A DNA stretch of 64,000 nt from Bolinopsis microptera (lineage: Eukaryota > Ctenophora > Tentaculata > Lobata > Bolinopsidae), in the NCBI RefSeq assembly GCF_026151205.1, contig NC_087075.1, positions 14,583,628-14,647,627 of the forward strand, written 5' to 3'. The position numbers were made by a program, and so were the translations under genes. The notes below the pieces were generated by a model. That model was not told where the DNA came from, did no database searches, and saw only the letters and a program-made list of their open reading frames with translations. Positions 39,893 through 64,000 of this stretch are shown piece by piece. The first letter of the stretch is position 1, and every line of letters begins with the position of its first letter.

Positions 39893-41439
39893 GGCCAGAG
39901 GGGGGCCGGGGGGGGGGGGGGGGGGGGGGGGGGTAAATGGCACTTTTCTAGTTTTCACATATTTGATAATAGCTGCTGGAGACGAACAAGAAGAAAAAAA
40001 CCGGATCAAAATCTGACCTTGCGTTCCTGAGATATCGCGCGCTAAATTTTGAGGTTTACCTGTAATCACATGTTAAACTGGATATTTAAACGGCTGTAAC
40101 TTTTTTGACCTTTCGATTCCTTAGTTGAGAAAACTGGCCACTCCCTGATCTTGAGGTTTGGTACAGTGGTTCCTTGGACAATTATCCTCATTTATGATGC
40201 AGCGATTTTTTTTATTTGACTCGGTTCTTGAATTATGAGGTTAACCATGTCAAAAATTCGACAAATTTAGCTGGTTAACCTCATAATTCGAGAAACGAGT
40301 CGAATAAAAAAAATCGCTGCATCTAATGTCTAGATACTTGTCCAAGGAACCACTGTACCAAATCTCAATATCAGAGGGTGGTTGGTTTTCTCAACTAAGG
40401 AACTGGAAGTCACAGAATGTGTTTTGAGATAGATGCAATTTAGTGTTTTCAAAATTTTGAATATTCACTGGAATGTATCACAGTTCGTTAGTTAGGACTT
40501 TTTATACACTTAATAACGTTTGCTTGATCAGACCTGGCCGTCCCCTGAATGATTTTAGCCACTTTCAGTAGTTAATGTCCTTGTATTGTAAAAAATGAGG
40601 TTAACCAAGACTTCCTGTAAACACTAACTGCTTAAAATTTGGTTGTTAACCTCGCTTTAGACCATATAACACTGGGATTGGTTTATCAATATGTTATTAT
40701 ATATGTAGTAAAACATTTGCACAGTATAACGATTAAGTTTTTGAGGTTAACATGTAATTGACTGGTCAGATATTCAAAAAATGAGAGGTTAACCTCATTT
40801 TTAAGCCATTTACGGGCAAAATCTTCTACTAAAATATGGTCAGTTCAAATCACCTTTGTCACGTGATTATAGTTGTAGGCATTGTGATACCAATAGATAC
40901 CTCACTTCGATATTGTGGTACATTACAAAAGTAAGAATCGTATGTATATTCCCTACGGTACCAAAATGTGATGGTTAACCTCATTTTTTTATTTTCCAAG
41001 ATAAAAGAAAGTCATTCAACACGTCATCTATTTGGAAATGTGTAATGTGTATACCGTAAACTTACGATGAAAATAATAACTCTATCATGTGATCTATTCT
41101 CGCTATATCTAAAAGAAGAGGTTAACCTCATTTAATCACGTTTGGATATTAATTTTTCTGATAATTATGAACCTAAAGTTTAGAGTTTACATTTGCTGAC
41201 CGAAATAACAAAAAATTATGGCGTGTAATAAAATTTTAACCTCAATTTTATTAACCTCAATGTTGTATAGTCAATTTTGTGAAAATCGGTTAACCTCAAT
41301 TATAAAATAAAGTTAATCAGCTACAAATATGTGAATAGCAGCAATGTTTTTGTCATCCAAAATTAAATCGATTTAGAAAATAATATTTTGGTAGAAATGT
41401 TTGACCCCTTACCCCCCCCCCCCCCCCCCCCCTCTGGCC
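39893..41439. mobile_element. piggyBac-like element (TTAA flanks) nested in the hAT-like element
   Basis: The inverted ends GGCCAGAGGGGG and CCCCCTCTGGCC, each adjoining a long G or C run, lie between TTAA (39889-39892) and TTAA (41440-41443). A TTAA duplication is the hallmark of piggyBac. No transposase ORF is present. The interior carries many GAGGTTAACCTC-type palindromes. Confidence 0.8.
40085..40410. repeat. ~330-bp near-palindrome
   Basis: The arms on either side of about 40248 are inverse copies. Matching blocks include CTTAGTTGAGAAAAC/GTTTTCTCAACTAAG, CAGTGGTTCCTTGGACAA/TTGTCCAAGGAACCACTG and TATGAGGTTAACCA/TGGTTAACCTCATA. There are small gaps. Confidence 0.9.
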
Positions 41440-41866
41440 TTAATGCTAAGTTCTAAACAACAAGTGGGAGGTGGATCGTTGGTATACCATTAAATCGATT
41501 TAACACCGCAATTCCAGTCGCAAGCCTGGGACCACTACTAGCATAGTCACTACATCGACAAAGCTGCCATATAGCCTGACTGACAATTTTCTCGACTGAC
41601 TGACAATGTTTCTTCTTTTTCCCCATTTAGAATACAAAGATTAGTACATTTTAGCTTATGATTAATATTATATTTTTACCTATAGTTTACCTAGATTGAA
41701 AACCATAAATAACTGTCAAAAATTCTGGGGACTTATGGGGACAAATGGTGAATTACGTCAACGAGTTGACCTCTAGTCCCCACGATTTTTAGTCCCCATT
41801 AGTCCCCAAAAGTCTCCATTGGTAGTCATTACCCCCCCCCCCCCCCCCCCCCCCCCCCATCAGTAT

Positions 41867-42916
41867 ATTTAAATAATTATAAATATCTTTATTGAATATT
41901 GAAATTTGAATCGTTTTGATGAAATATTACATCGTTCTGTATTGAAGATTTTAAAGATATCGAAATTGCATAATGTGATGTGTCTCCTAGGAGGTCATGA
42001 TAAAATAGCTTGAATCATTTTGTCGGGTACGTTTTTTAATATGTTTTATAACTGACGATTTTTGAGATTATCAAATACGATTTTGGTCCAAAAAAGTATT
42101 AAATTGTTGTGTATTTGATTCTCCTTTTTTTAATAATTGAGTGTCTTTCTAGAGATTAATTAAATACTATTACTGCTATATTTGAATATTAATTGTACTT
42201 GTAGGTGATTTTTTGAAATGTGCTTATTTGTATTGTTTTGGCGAATCAATTGTTTTTTAGATTGCAGACATGTATTGAAGTTTGTAATAATAATAAACCA
42301 ATTGCAATATAATGTAAAACCCCCATTTAACCCCCCCCCCCCGAATTTACCGCGCGGTCTCCTTTCCCACGCTTAACGTGTATAATGTAAACAAAGAAAA
42401 CCCTGATTTACTGTGAACCCCGATTTACCGCGGATGTTTCCTTTCCTCCAACTTTATATACTATATGTTTTGATTCTTAGTCCTTAGAAGAGCACTCTAT
42501 TATCAGTTTTTGACTGATTTGACTGATTTGAATGTCCTGCACAGCAGATCGAAGCTTCTTTAAATTATTTACTAGTTTTATTGTATTGCTGTGTAAGTTT
42601 GAATATAATTCTAATTCTAATTCTAATGTTTACTAATGCTGAATTGTTTTACTTGCGAGGTGCAACTTAATCATAGATTTAAACATTCTTCAATGACTCA
42701 TCTCAAATTAAAATGATTTAGTTGTCGTGTGCGATGACTAGTATTGCAAATTTAATCCCAAATATTTGTGTAATCATTATAGCAGACAACATTCTCTTTT
42801 CGTTCCAAGAAACTCTATAAATAAGACATGATTGTTATTTATTATATATCATATGGAACTAATACCTCGTCGATCTATATCTATTGGTCTGTCCCTTAAT
42901 AAATTGTCTCTTTCAG
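41867..42916. other. AT-rich interval between BTB copies
   Basis: No gene. It includes a run of about 10 C near 42331. Confidence 0.4.
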
Positions 42917-43075
42917 GGCGTGTAGACTGTGAAGTAAGATGCAATTTGGATGGCAGTTTGGAGACCGAAAGCTTGGCTGTGGGAGATCTCAGTGTAAAAG
43001 TCTATCATGAAGATGAAGGATTGTGCTCTTAAAGATGCCAGACAAGCTGCTGAAGCTCACTAAACGGTTTGTGAC
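42917..43075 (+). pseudogene. Decayed METAP2 exon 4, copy 2
   Basis: After CTCTTTCAG the sequence resembles METAP2 exon 4, more closely than copy 1 in places (GGCGTGTAGACTGTGAAGTA at the start; AAGATGAAGGATTGTGC, GATGCCAGACAAGCTGCTGA at the end). Stops and a ~60-bp insertion are shared with copy 1. It precedes BTB copy 2 by 140 bp. Confidence 0.78.
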
Positions 43076-43214
43076 ACATTTGTTAATAGTATTACACATG
43101 GATCTTAGTACAATAAGTTTTATTTCTGCTGTCAGTATTATGACGTTTAATGCTGATATGATTAACCTCAAACTAATTGCCATGAATCTTATAGCTTTAG
43201 AAAGTTATGTTACT

Positions 43215-44915
43215 ATGGGAGAACCACAACCATCAACATCAGCGCTGCCAACAGATAGTAAGCCTCCACTTGAATGTTCGAGTTCAAGAGCATCCAATAG
43301 GAATCTCTTCCCTAGAGACTTCACACTTATTTTGAAAGGGGGCGAAAAAGTACCTGTTAGCTCAGAGGTTCTCTGTTTGAATAGCTCCGTTTTCACAAAA
43401 ATTATTCGAGATCTGAAGTTGACAAACCATGAAATGGATGATTTTGAATATGATGCTGTCGAATGCTTCATTCAATGTCTATACACAAGGAAATCAAAGT
43501 CTTTGAAAGTTACCAATTTCAGGGAGCTTTATAAAATAGCCAACGTTTTTGATGTTTCTTGGCTCATTAGCAAGTGCATAGAATTTTTTGAGAAACAAGC
43601 TAAGAAAGGGTGCAATGGTTCGAATAACCTTCATTTTCTTATTTCGGAGGCAGGTTACGCCTTTGAGACCCGTAAAGATAGCCGATTGATAGATCTTCTC
43701 AAAAGGCTGTCATCTGAAATTGTCTTTCCTACTGAATCAATCTACCAGATTTTGCCATCGAACAAAGATTTGAATGATATTAGTTCAGGTTCTTTGGAGT
43801 TGCTTAAGCTAGTTGCTGGAAGTGAGGTCGAAATATTGGCAAGATTAGTTGAAAAATGTGTAAGTGAATCTAAATCCATGACCGAAAAAGTCAAGTTTCT
43901 TTTGGACCCAGTTTTACTGGCAAGATGTTTGATTCGCGACAGTGGAACTTATTTCAGCTTGTTTGAAACCATGCAAAATTTAGAAACCCTGACATTAGAA
44001 GATATGAAGTTCATCAGTAAGATACAATTAGAATGCACTCGTAGAGTCTCTCAAATTGTCATTGATATGCCCAGGACAGCTGTGGACTCAAAAATTCCGG
44101 ACCCAATATGTTGCCGTCCCAACTATTACTTCAGTCAAAAACTCAAGGAATTGAACAGCTACTCAGAATTCATGACACTTTTTCGTGTGACATCAGCAGT
44201 GAAAAACCTTTACATGTTTATCGATGGACTAATATCTTGGATGCATTTTCATGCTAATAGTAAGGAACTACCAAATTGGTCTAAGGATATAGGAAACGAA
44301 ATAATAACTTTAAGGATACAGCGACGATGGGGGAAAATTTCCGAAGATTACCTTACAAATAAAAAGTTCAAAGGAAAGATAATAAATATTTTCTTTTCTT
44401 CCATGCGAAACTGTCCAAATCTTGTTTGCAAAAAGAAGTCTTCCCTGATTGCCGAAGGGTTCGTATCAGTTGTTCAACTGTTTAAACATCCTCAAGTTAT
44501 AAAATTTGCTGTACCAGGGCAGACATCCTTGGAAGGTGAAGCTTCAAGTTCAACACTCCTCATAAAATCGACTCCTTTAAACCAAGATTGCCCTTCACTT
44601 TCACCTGATATCCTATTTGAATTCTTTCCGACGGAAAACTCTGACTTCAATTCAGTCAGCACAAGCGATGAAACCATTTATCCTCATTAAATGCATCTCA
44701 GCTTTTTTATACATGGTAACACTAAACGTGGGTACAAATACCAAGGTTATACACCTATGCCACCCTTTACTTGGGCAAGTGGGCTACGTTGCCGTTATGA
44801 TGAAGGTAAATTTTATGTGCAATGGAGGGAAATTGATTTCAAGAAGAAGGAAATTCCAGCTGCTGATAGAAACTTTGAAGGGAAATTGAAACTCAAATGT
44901 AAATTGTATTACTAA
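43215..44915 (+). pseudogene. BTB-domain protein, second copy with one internal stop
   Basis: This copy aligns with the BTB gene at 37.5 kb along its full length (same start MGEPQPST, same BTB block, same C-terminus KCKLYY). One in-frame TAA at 44688-44690 replaces a Gln codon of the intact copy and separates 491 codons from the last 75. The downstream part stays open and conserved, so the stop is recent, the product is truncated, or the stop is read through. The frame is also open upstream to 43023, but that part comes from the METAP2 relic and is not shared by copy 1. Confidence 0.82.
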
Positions 44916-45355
44916 AGTGAATTATCAGTTAATCCTTAATGTGACTGTAGTTTCTTATGATTATTCAATATTAATTCTTTTGATACATTTTTTAAAAATT
45001 AGCTTTTTAAAGAACTGTTTGGAATGATATATTTTGTAATTAAAAATCAATTGTAATTAAATATTGTAATTATTTGCTGTTTACAGAACAATATAATATA
45101 TTATACTTCAACTATGTATGATTTTTAAAATCTTTTATTCAAATCTTTAATTCATTGGTTTTCTGTAATTCGATAAATTCTCCGATTGTTCCATTAAGTC
45201 CATTTACAATTAGTTAATTTAAGTTATTAACCAAAGATATCTGATGCGACGCATAAAACTAATGCATTTTATTTACTGTGTGCATCAACAAATTTATAAG
45301 CAATATTAGGTGAAGCGCAGGTACCTATACTAGTTCCTAATGCAGTAATGATCAG
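44916..45355. other. AT-rich interval downstream of BTB copy 2
   Basis: No gene or clear repeat is seen; this is the presumed 3' region. Confidence 0.35.
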
Positions 45356-45500
45356 GTTCGTCATATCGTTACGTACAGTCTTGGATGAAGCTAGAAGATA
45401 CGACAGAGATGGGTAAAACACTGGAGGACTCAAGACTCAAGAAGGAGTAGAAGGAGGACTCAAGACTCAAGAAGGAGTAGAAGGAGGACTCTTCAAGAAG
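45356..45500 (+). pseudogene. Decayed METAP2 exon 5 with an expanded 30-bp repeat
   Basis: 45356-45420 resembles METAP2 exon 5 (GTTCGTCATATCG, TACGTACAGTCTTGGAT, ACGACAGAGATGGG, CTGGAGGACT). It then runs into about 2.5 copies of a 30-bp unit (CAAGACTCAAGAAGGAGTAG...), which contains stops. With the exon 4 relics it shows that at least part of METAP2 was duplicated here. Confidence 0.7.
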
Positions 45501-45734
45501 GACGATAAAGAACGGTGTGGGGGATCGGTATGTTCTACGAAGGGTTTTTGGGTTTTAGTTCTGATAATATAATGATTAATGTATGTGTTTTTAAGATTGG
45601 GCAGACTCTTGATCAGTGCCGGTTTGTAAGTAAACGATTCAAGGCTCTCATGTCTTGGTCATTCTAATAGTCACACATTTATTGGAATTTGTGTGAGGGA
45701 AATGAAACGCATGTCAGCCTATTTTTCTTTTCAG

Positions 45735-45818
45735 GCTGACGAATATTTTGGAGTGTATGCGATGTCAATGATAAAAGATGCAGATGGTCTTATGATTCCT
45801 GTTGAAGACATATTCTGA
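45735..45818 (+). CDS. Putative orphan terminal exon
   Basis: A good acceptor (TTTCTTTTCAG at 45724-45734) is followed by 27 open codons (ADEYFGVYAMSM...) and TGA. There is no known partner exon and no recognised family. It could be the end of a gene derived from the BTB/METAP2 duplication, or chance. Confidence 0.25.
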   Translation, partial: ADEYFGVYAMSMIKDADGLMIPVEDIF

Positions 45819-46178
45819 GACTCATTTGATTGTTTGTTCGTACTGTAAATTGTTCATCTTTCGAACTTGAGTTAACACCATATTATGTTCTTGTATCTAT
45901 TGTATCTATAAGAATCTTTGAATTATACCTATAACACGTACAGAACTTAGTACCTGACGCCCCCCCCCCCCCCCCTCTCCCGACCTATAACCGGCAATAG
46001 TCTGATTTTAACCATACGGTAAAAGAATTCAGATTATCAATTGGCTGTCGGCTGATCATACTCTTAGGTTGCAAAATTCCATATTAATTATCTTGATTTG
46101 TTATTTTTACACCTCTTTAAATCTATTCTCCCGCGACCAGTGAACCCTATTTTAATTATATTACGTTTCAACTAGATA

Positions 46179-61344
<15,166 letters not shown>

Positions 61345-62120
61345 CTCCTTCATAATATTAACTGTTTACTGGAGAGGACTACTAGCGGAGTTACCGACGA
61401 GAGTAACTGGTAACTGGAGTCTCTTAAATGATACATCAGCCCGACTTTGTGCTCTGTTTTTTGTTTAGTTTTCCTCAATTTTAATATTTGAAATCATGGT
61501 TTTAGATAGAAGTGATTGTCGTAAAATTAAGATACATTCAGTGACCCTGATTAAGAGGCCGCGCTTTTTGAAATTTCGTTTTATAAGTTCCTTCAAAAGC
61601 TGGATTCACCTTAAAATTCAGGCTAAATGATTAATATCTACACTTTGATGACTGTAGTTGCAAGGAGATAATATGCACATAATTCACGATACATTTTGGA
61701 GTAACATCAGAAAGTTAGGAATGTCAGTTTTAGAGGTAGTACACAGAATTACTGTTACTAGAGGATTGTCGTTTGATACGTCATTACAATTGCTCCTTCA
61801 TAATATTAACGTTTGATACGTCATTATAATAGCATATGTGTGGTCCTCTACAGTGGTGGAATTTCTTTTAAATTGTTAAACATGATTGCTTTTTAATTAA
61901 CATTTTCATACTTATTTATTAACCTGATAACTTGAACGATGTTTTATTGTGAACTAACTAATAAATAAATTAAATAATTAGCAACTAACTAAGATGATGT
62001 AAAACACAATCGATTAATTTGATTTTTTGACACGTTGTCTATGTAAAATCGTACATAATATTTTTAAGTTCAAACTTTAACAGTGAAATCTTTGTAGCAG
62101 TGGATTAATTGTTATGGATA
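61345..62120. other. METAP2 3' region and promoter of the next gene
   Basis: AT-rich. A fragment at 61356-61400 repeats part of the exon end (GGAGAGGACTACTAGC). AATAAA occurs at 61960. No ORF of note is seen. Confidence 0.5.
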
Positions 62121-62580
62121 ATGGCTGAAAAGGTAGTTCCGATTGATAACAGCCTCACTGATGTGTCGGGTAAGTTACTAGGTGTTACCAGGTACGGTGT
62201 TACCATGTGTTACTAGGTGTTACTAGGTGTTACTAGGCGTTACCAGGCGTTACCATGTGTTACTAGGTGTTACCATGACGTGTTACTATGCGTTACCACT
62301 TACCATGTGTTACCATGTGTTACCATGTGTTACTAAGTTTAATCACCATAACTTGCATTGAGCAGTTTGTGGTTTAAATGAATTTAGAAGAGCACAATAA
62401 TTAATAATATTTGATTTTGCTTGTTTGCGCAACTCAGTGATCAAATAACTAATGTTGTTACAACGGACTTTCCTTTTTTCAGCGTCAGAGTTGCACACCT
62501 TACAGAACGCTATCAACAACGCTATCAAACCTGATGGAGTCCTCTTTGACGACCCACCTAACAAGAAGATGAAATTGTGA
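62121..62580 (+). CDS. 48-aa protein of unknown function, two exons
   Basis: Exon 1 62121-62169 and exon 2 62483-62580 (TGA) join in phase. Both splice sites match consensus (G/GTAAGT; TTTTTTCAG). The sequence starts MAEKVVPIDNSL and ends with an acidic-proline stretch, PDGVLFDDPP, and a basic NKKMKL tail that could act as a nuclear signal. AATAAA lies at 62715. I do not recognise the family. It could be a real small protein, or the transcript could have more exons upstream. Confidence 0.55.
62170..62336. repeat. GTGTTACTAG-type repeat starting at a donor
   Basis: It starts right after the GTAAGT donor of the 48-aa gene. Units of about 10 bp, GTGTTACCAT and GTGTTACTAG, are clearly related to the GTTAC arrays in METAP2. 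Confidence 0.88.
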
Positions 62581-62880
62581 GTCTTTTTGTAACCACTATT
62601 CTGAAGTAGAAACAACTGCTAGTTACCATAGTAACAACCGTGAAGTGTCTCCCAAGTACATGAAAACAAAGCTGGACCAGACAAATTATTTACTATTCCG
62701 CTAAATTACTGTAAAATAAAGATTTTAAAACGTCTTCATCTCATTAAACCACGATATAAATTGCTGAGAGTCAGTTGTTCTGAGAGTCAGTTGTTCTGAA
62801 GCTGAGGGCAGTCCTTGTGCAGTTGTGCAGTAAACAAACCCTCTCTCACTGCAGTGACAAAAATTGCGCCCATCTTTAAA

Positions 62881-63144
62881 CGCCTCCCCCACCAAGTAAA
62901 CACTACTCATGTGCACACACGTCACGCCTCCCCCACCAAGTAAACATTACTCATGTGCACACACGTCACGCCTCCCCCACCAAGTATACATTACTCATGT
63001 GCACACACGTCACGCCTCCCCCACCAAGTATACATTACTCATGTGCACACACGTCACGCCTCCCCCACCAAGTATACATTACTCATGTGCACACACGTCA
63101 CGCCTCCCCACCAAGTATACATTACTCATGTGCACACACGTCAC
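62881..63144. repeat. 44-bp minisatellite, 6 copies, carrying a donor-like site
   Basis: On the minus strand each unit reads GACGTGTGTGCACATGA then GTAATG, continuing TATACTTGGTGGGGGAGGC. The innermost copy overlaps the end of the pacifastin-like exon. Histidine-rich ORFs on the plus strand here are artefacts of the repeat. Confidence 0.93.
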
Positions 63145-63394
63145 GTCCGAACAAGCTTGGAACGTGCACGCTTCCTCCCCAGTTGCAAGACACGTGCAGG
63201 TGTCACAAGCTCTCCTGAATACCTCGCCTGGCTTGTAATCTATTGTACTCGCATCTAACCTTGCATGTAACTGGTGGTTCAGGGCAAGCCATAAGGGTAC
63301 ACGCTGCAACACCACTCTCCGTACACTCCCAACTGTTACAATCATTCCGTGCACTGTGGATATCGCCAGCCCAAGATGAAGGAATAGTTTCATC
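63126..63394 (-). CDS. Pacifastin-like cysteine-rich exon with an internal frameshift
   Basis: After a CCCTCCAG acceptor (AG at 63396-63395), one frame encodes SWAGDIHSARNDCNSWECTE, then GVAACTLMAC and PPVTCK. About 20 bases further on, a different frame encodes YKPGEVFRRACDTCTCLATG, then EACTFQACSDVTC. Both units follow the pacifastin light-chain pattern (aromatic-x-x-G, then C-[ND]-x-[WC]-x-C ... C-T ... C); some VWC-type domains look similar. Pacifastins are secreted serine-protease inhibitors of invertebrates. A single-base indel near 63245 separates the frames. The likely donor GTAATG (63125) lies in the 44-bp repeat. More exons are expected on both sides. Confidence 0.6.
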
Positions 63395-63530
63395 CTGGAG
63401 GGCAACGATATGGAGAACTGAACACTGGTCTTAACCAGTGTGTTCACAGTGTTCACCACTAGTCTCAGTAGCAAACTAGGCGTACTCGTCAGCAAATTTA
63501 TAGACCTGCAATATATTCAGATTGTATTTC
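63395..63530. other. Intron sequence upstream of the pacifastin-like exon
   Basis: Contains a short inverted motif, CACTGGTCTTAACCAGTG (about 63424). No gene is seen. Confidence 0.4.
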
Positions 63531-64000
63531 TAAACCTTACAGAAACACCTGATCTAATTCCACACCCCCCTCAGAAACACCTGATCTAATTCCACACCCC
63601 CCTTACAGAAACACCTGATCTAATTCCACACCCCCCTTACAGAAACACCTGATCTAATTCCACACCCCCCTTACAGAAACACCTGATCTAATTCCACACC
63701 CCCCTTACAGAAACACCTGATCTAATTCCACACCCCCCTTACAGAAACACCTGATCTAATTCCACACCCCCCTTACAGAAACACCTGATCTAATTCCACA
63801 CCCCCCTTACAGAAACACCTGATCTAATTCCACACCCCCCTTACAGAAACACCTGATCTAATTCCACACCCCCCTTACAGAAACACCTGATCTAATTCCA
63901 CACCCCCCTTACAGAAACACCTGATCTAATTCCACACCCCCCTTACAGAAACACCTGATCTAATTCCACACCCCCCTTACAGAAACACCTGATCTAATTC
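63531..64000. repeat. 34-bp minisatellite (~13.6 copies) to the window end
   Basis: The unit reads TTACAGAAACACCTGATC, then TAATTCCACACCCCCC. On the plus strand it looks like a polypyrimidine tract plus CAG acceptor; on the minus strand, the strand of the neighbouring exon, it contains TTTCT/GTAAGG, a good donor. The array continues past the window. Confidence 0.93.

Larger units (their letters stand above)
39395..41858. mobile_element. hAT-like element with homopolymer G/C ends, 2.46 kb
   Basis: An 8-bp direct duplication ATCAGTAT (39387-39394 and 41859-41866) flanks inverted ends. The left end is a run of about 29 G then TAATGACTACTTTTGGGGA; the right end is the inverse, finishing in a run of about 27 C. 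No transposase is present. A second element is inserted inside. Confidence 0.85.

Noticed and set aside
63229-63252. A 20-base GT-AG intron between the two pacifastin-like units
   Set aside because: Too short for animal splicing, and its removal does not bring the units into the same frame.
62909-63258. Histidine/cysteine-rich repeat proteins on the plus strand
   Set aside because: Three overlapping frames are all open because of the 44-bp repeat; the protein-like signal is on the minus strand.

Overview
This window looks like AT-rich nuclear DNA from an invertebrate animal. It carries spliced, GT-AG intron genes for animal-type proteins: an emerin-like LEM-domain protein, TOMM22, methionine aminopeptidase 2 and a PX-domain protein. 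It also carries a dense mix of LINEs, a Ty3/gypsy LTR element, short DNA transposons and minisatellites. I cannot place the species; a marine or early-branching invertebrate is only a guess. No bacterial operons, tRNAs or rRNAs were seen.

Layout. 52-2168 (-): last four exons of a PX-domain gene whose introns are built almost entirely of minisatellites. 3561-4308 (-): small LEM-domain membrane protein. 4.7-14.3 kb: LINE relic, short DNA transposons and an intact LINE (A) with two long ORFs. 15.2-18.4 kb: second LINE (C) with one stop codon. 19.4-22.9 kb: third retroelement (D) with reverse transcriptase plus restriction-like endonuclease, followed by a 390-bp inverted repeat of its own 3' end. 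23.8-34.8 kb (-): Ty3/gypsy element with matching 137-bp LTRs, containing an intact LINE (B) nested between pol and the 3' LTR. 34877-36367 (+): TOMM22, two exons. 37.3-45.5 kb: two BTB gene copies (the second broken by one stop codon), each preceded by a decayed METAP2 exon 4 and the pair followed by a decayed METAP2 exon 5; between them lies a hAT-like element with a piggyBac-like element nested in it. 46179-61344 (+): the complete 11-exon METAP2 gene (471 aa, all metal ligands present), with an intronless nucleoside-hydrolase-like gene in intron 5. 62121-62580 (+): two-exon 48-aa protein. 63126-63394 (-): exon of a secreted pacifastin-like cysteine-rich protein.

Two themes stand out. First, many minisatellites sit on splice junctions. 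In several the repeat unit itself spans the end of the exon plus the 5' splice site, or a branch-point/AG acceptor, so one intron can hold some twenty copies of its own donor. This recurs in four neighbouring genes with unrelated repeat units. Second, two clearly different LINEs (A and B) each encode an ORF1 protein in which an AlkB-type 2-oxoglutarate/Fe(II) dioxygenase with complete H-x-D...H...R-x5-R residues is fused to an SGNH/GDSL esterase; LINE A also carries PHD-type zinc fingers in both ORFs. A retrotransposon carrying a potential nucleic-acid demethylase is the best candidate here for an under-described system.

Exon coordinates were derived by hand from GT-AG boundaries, reading-frame phase and family knowledge; no alignment or database search was run.
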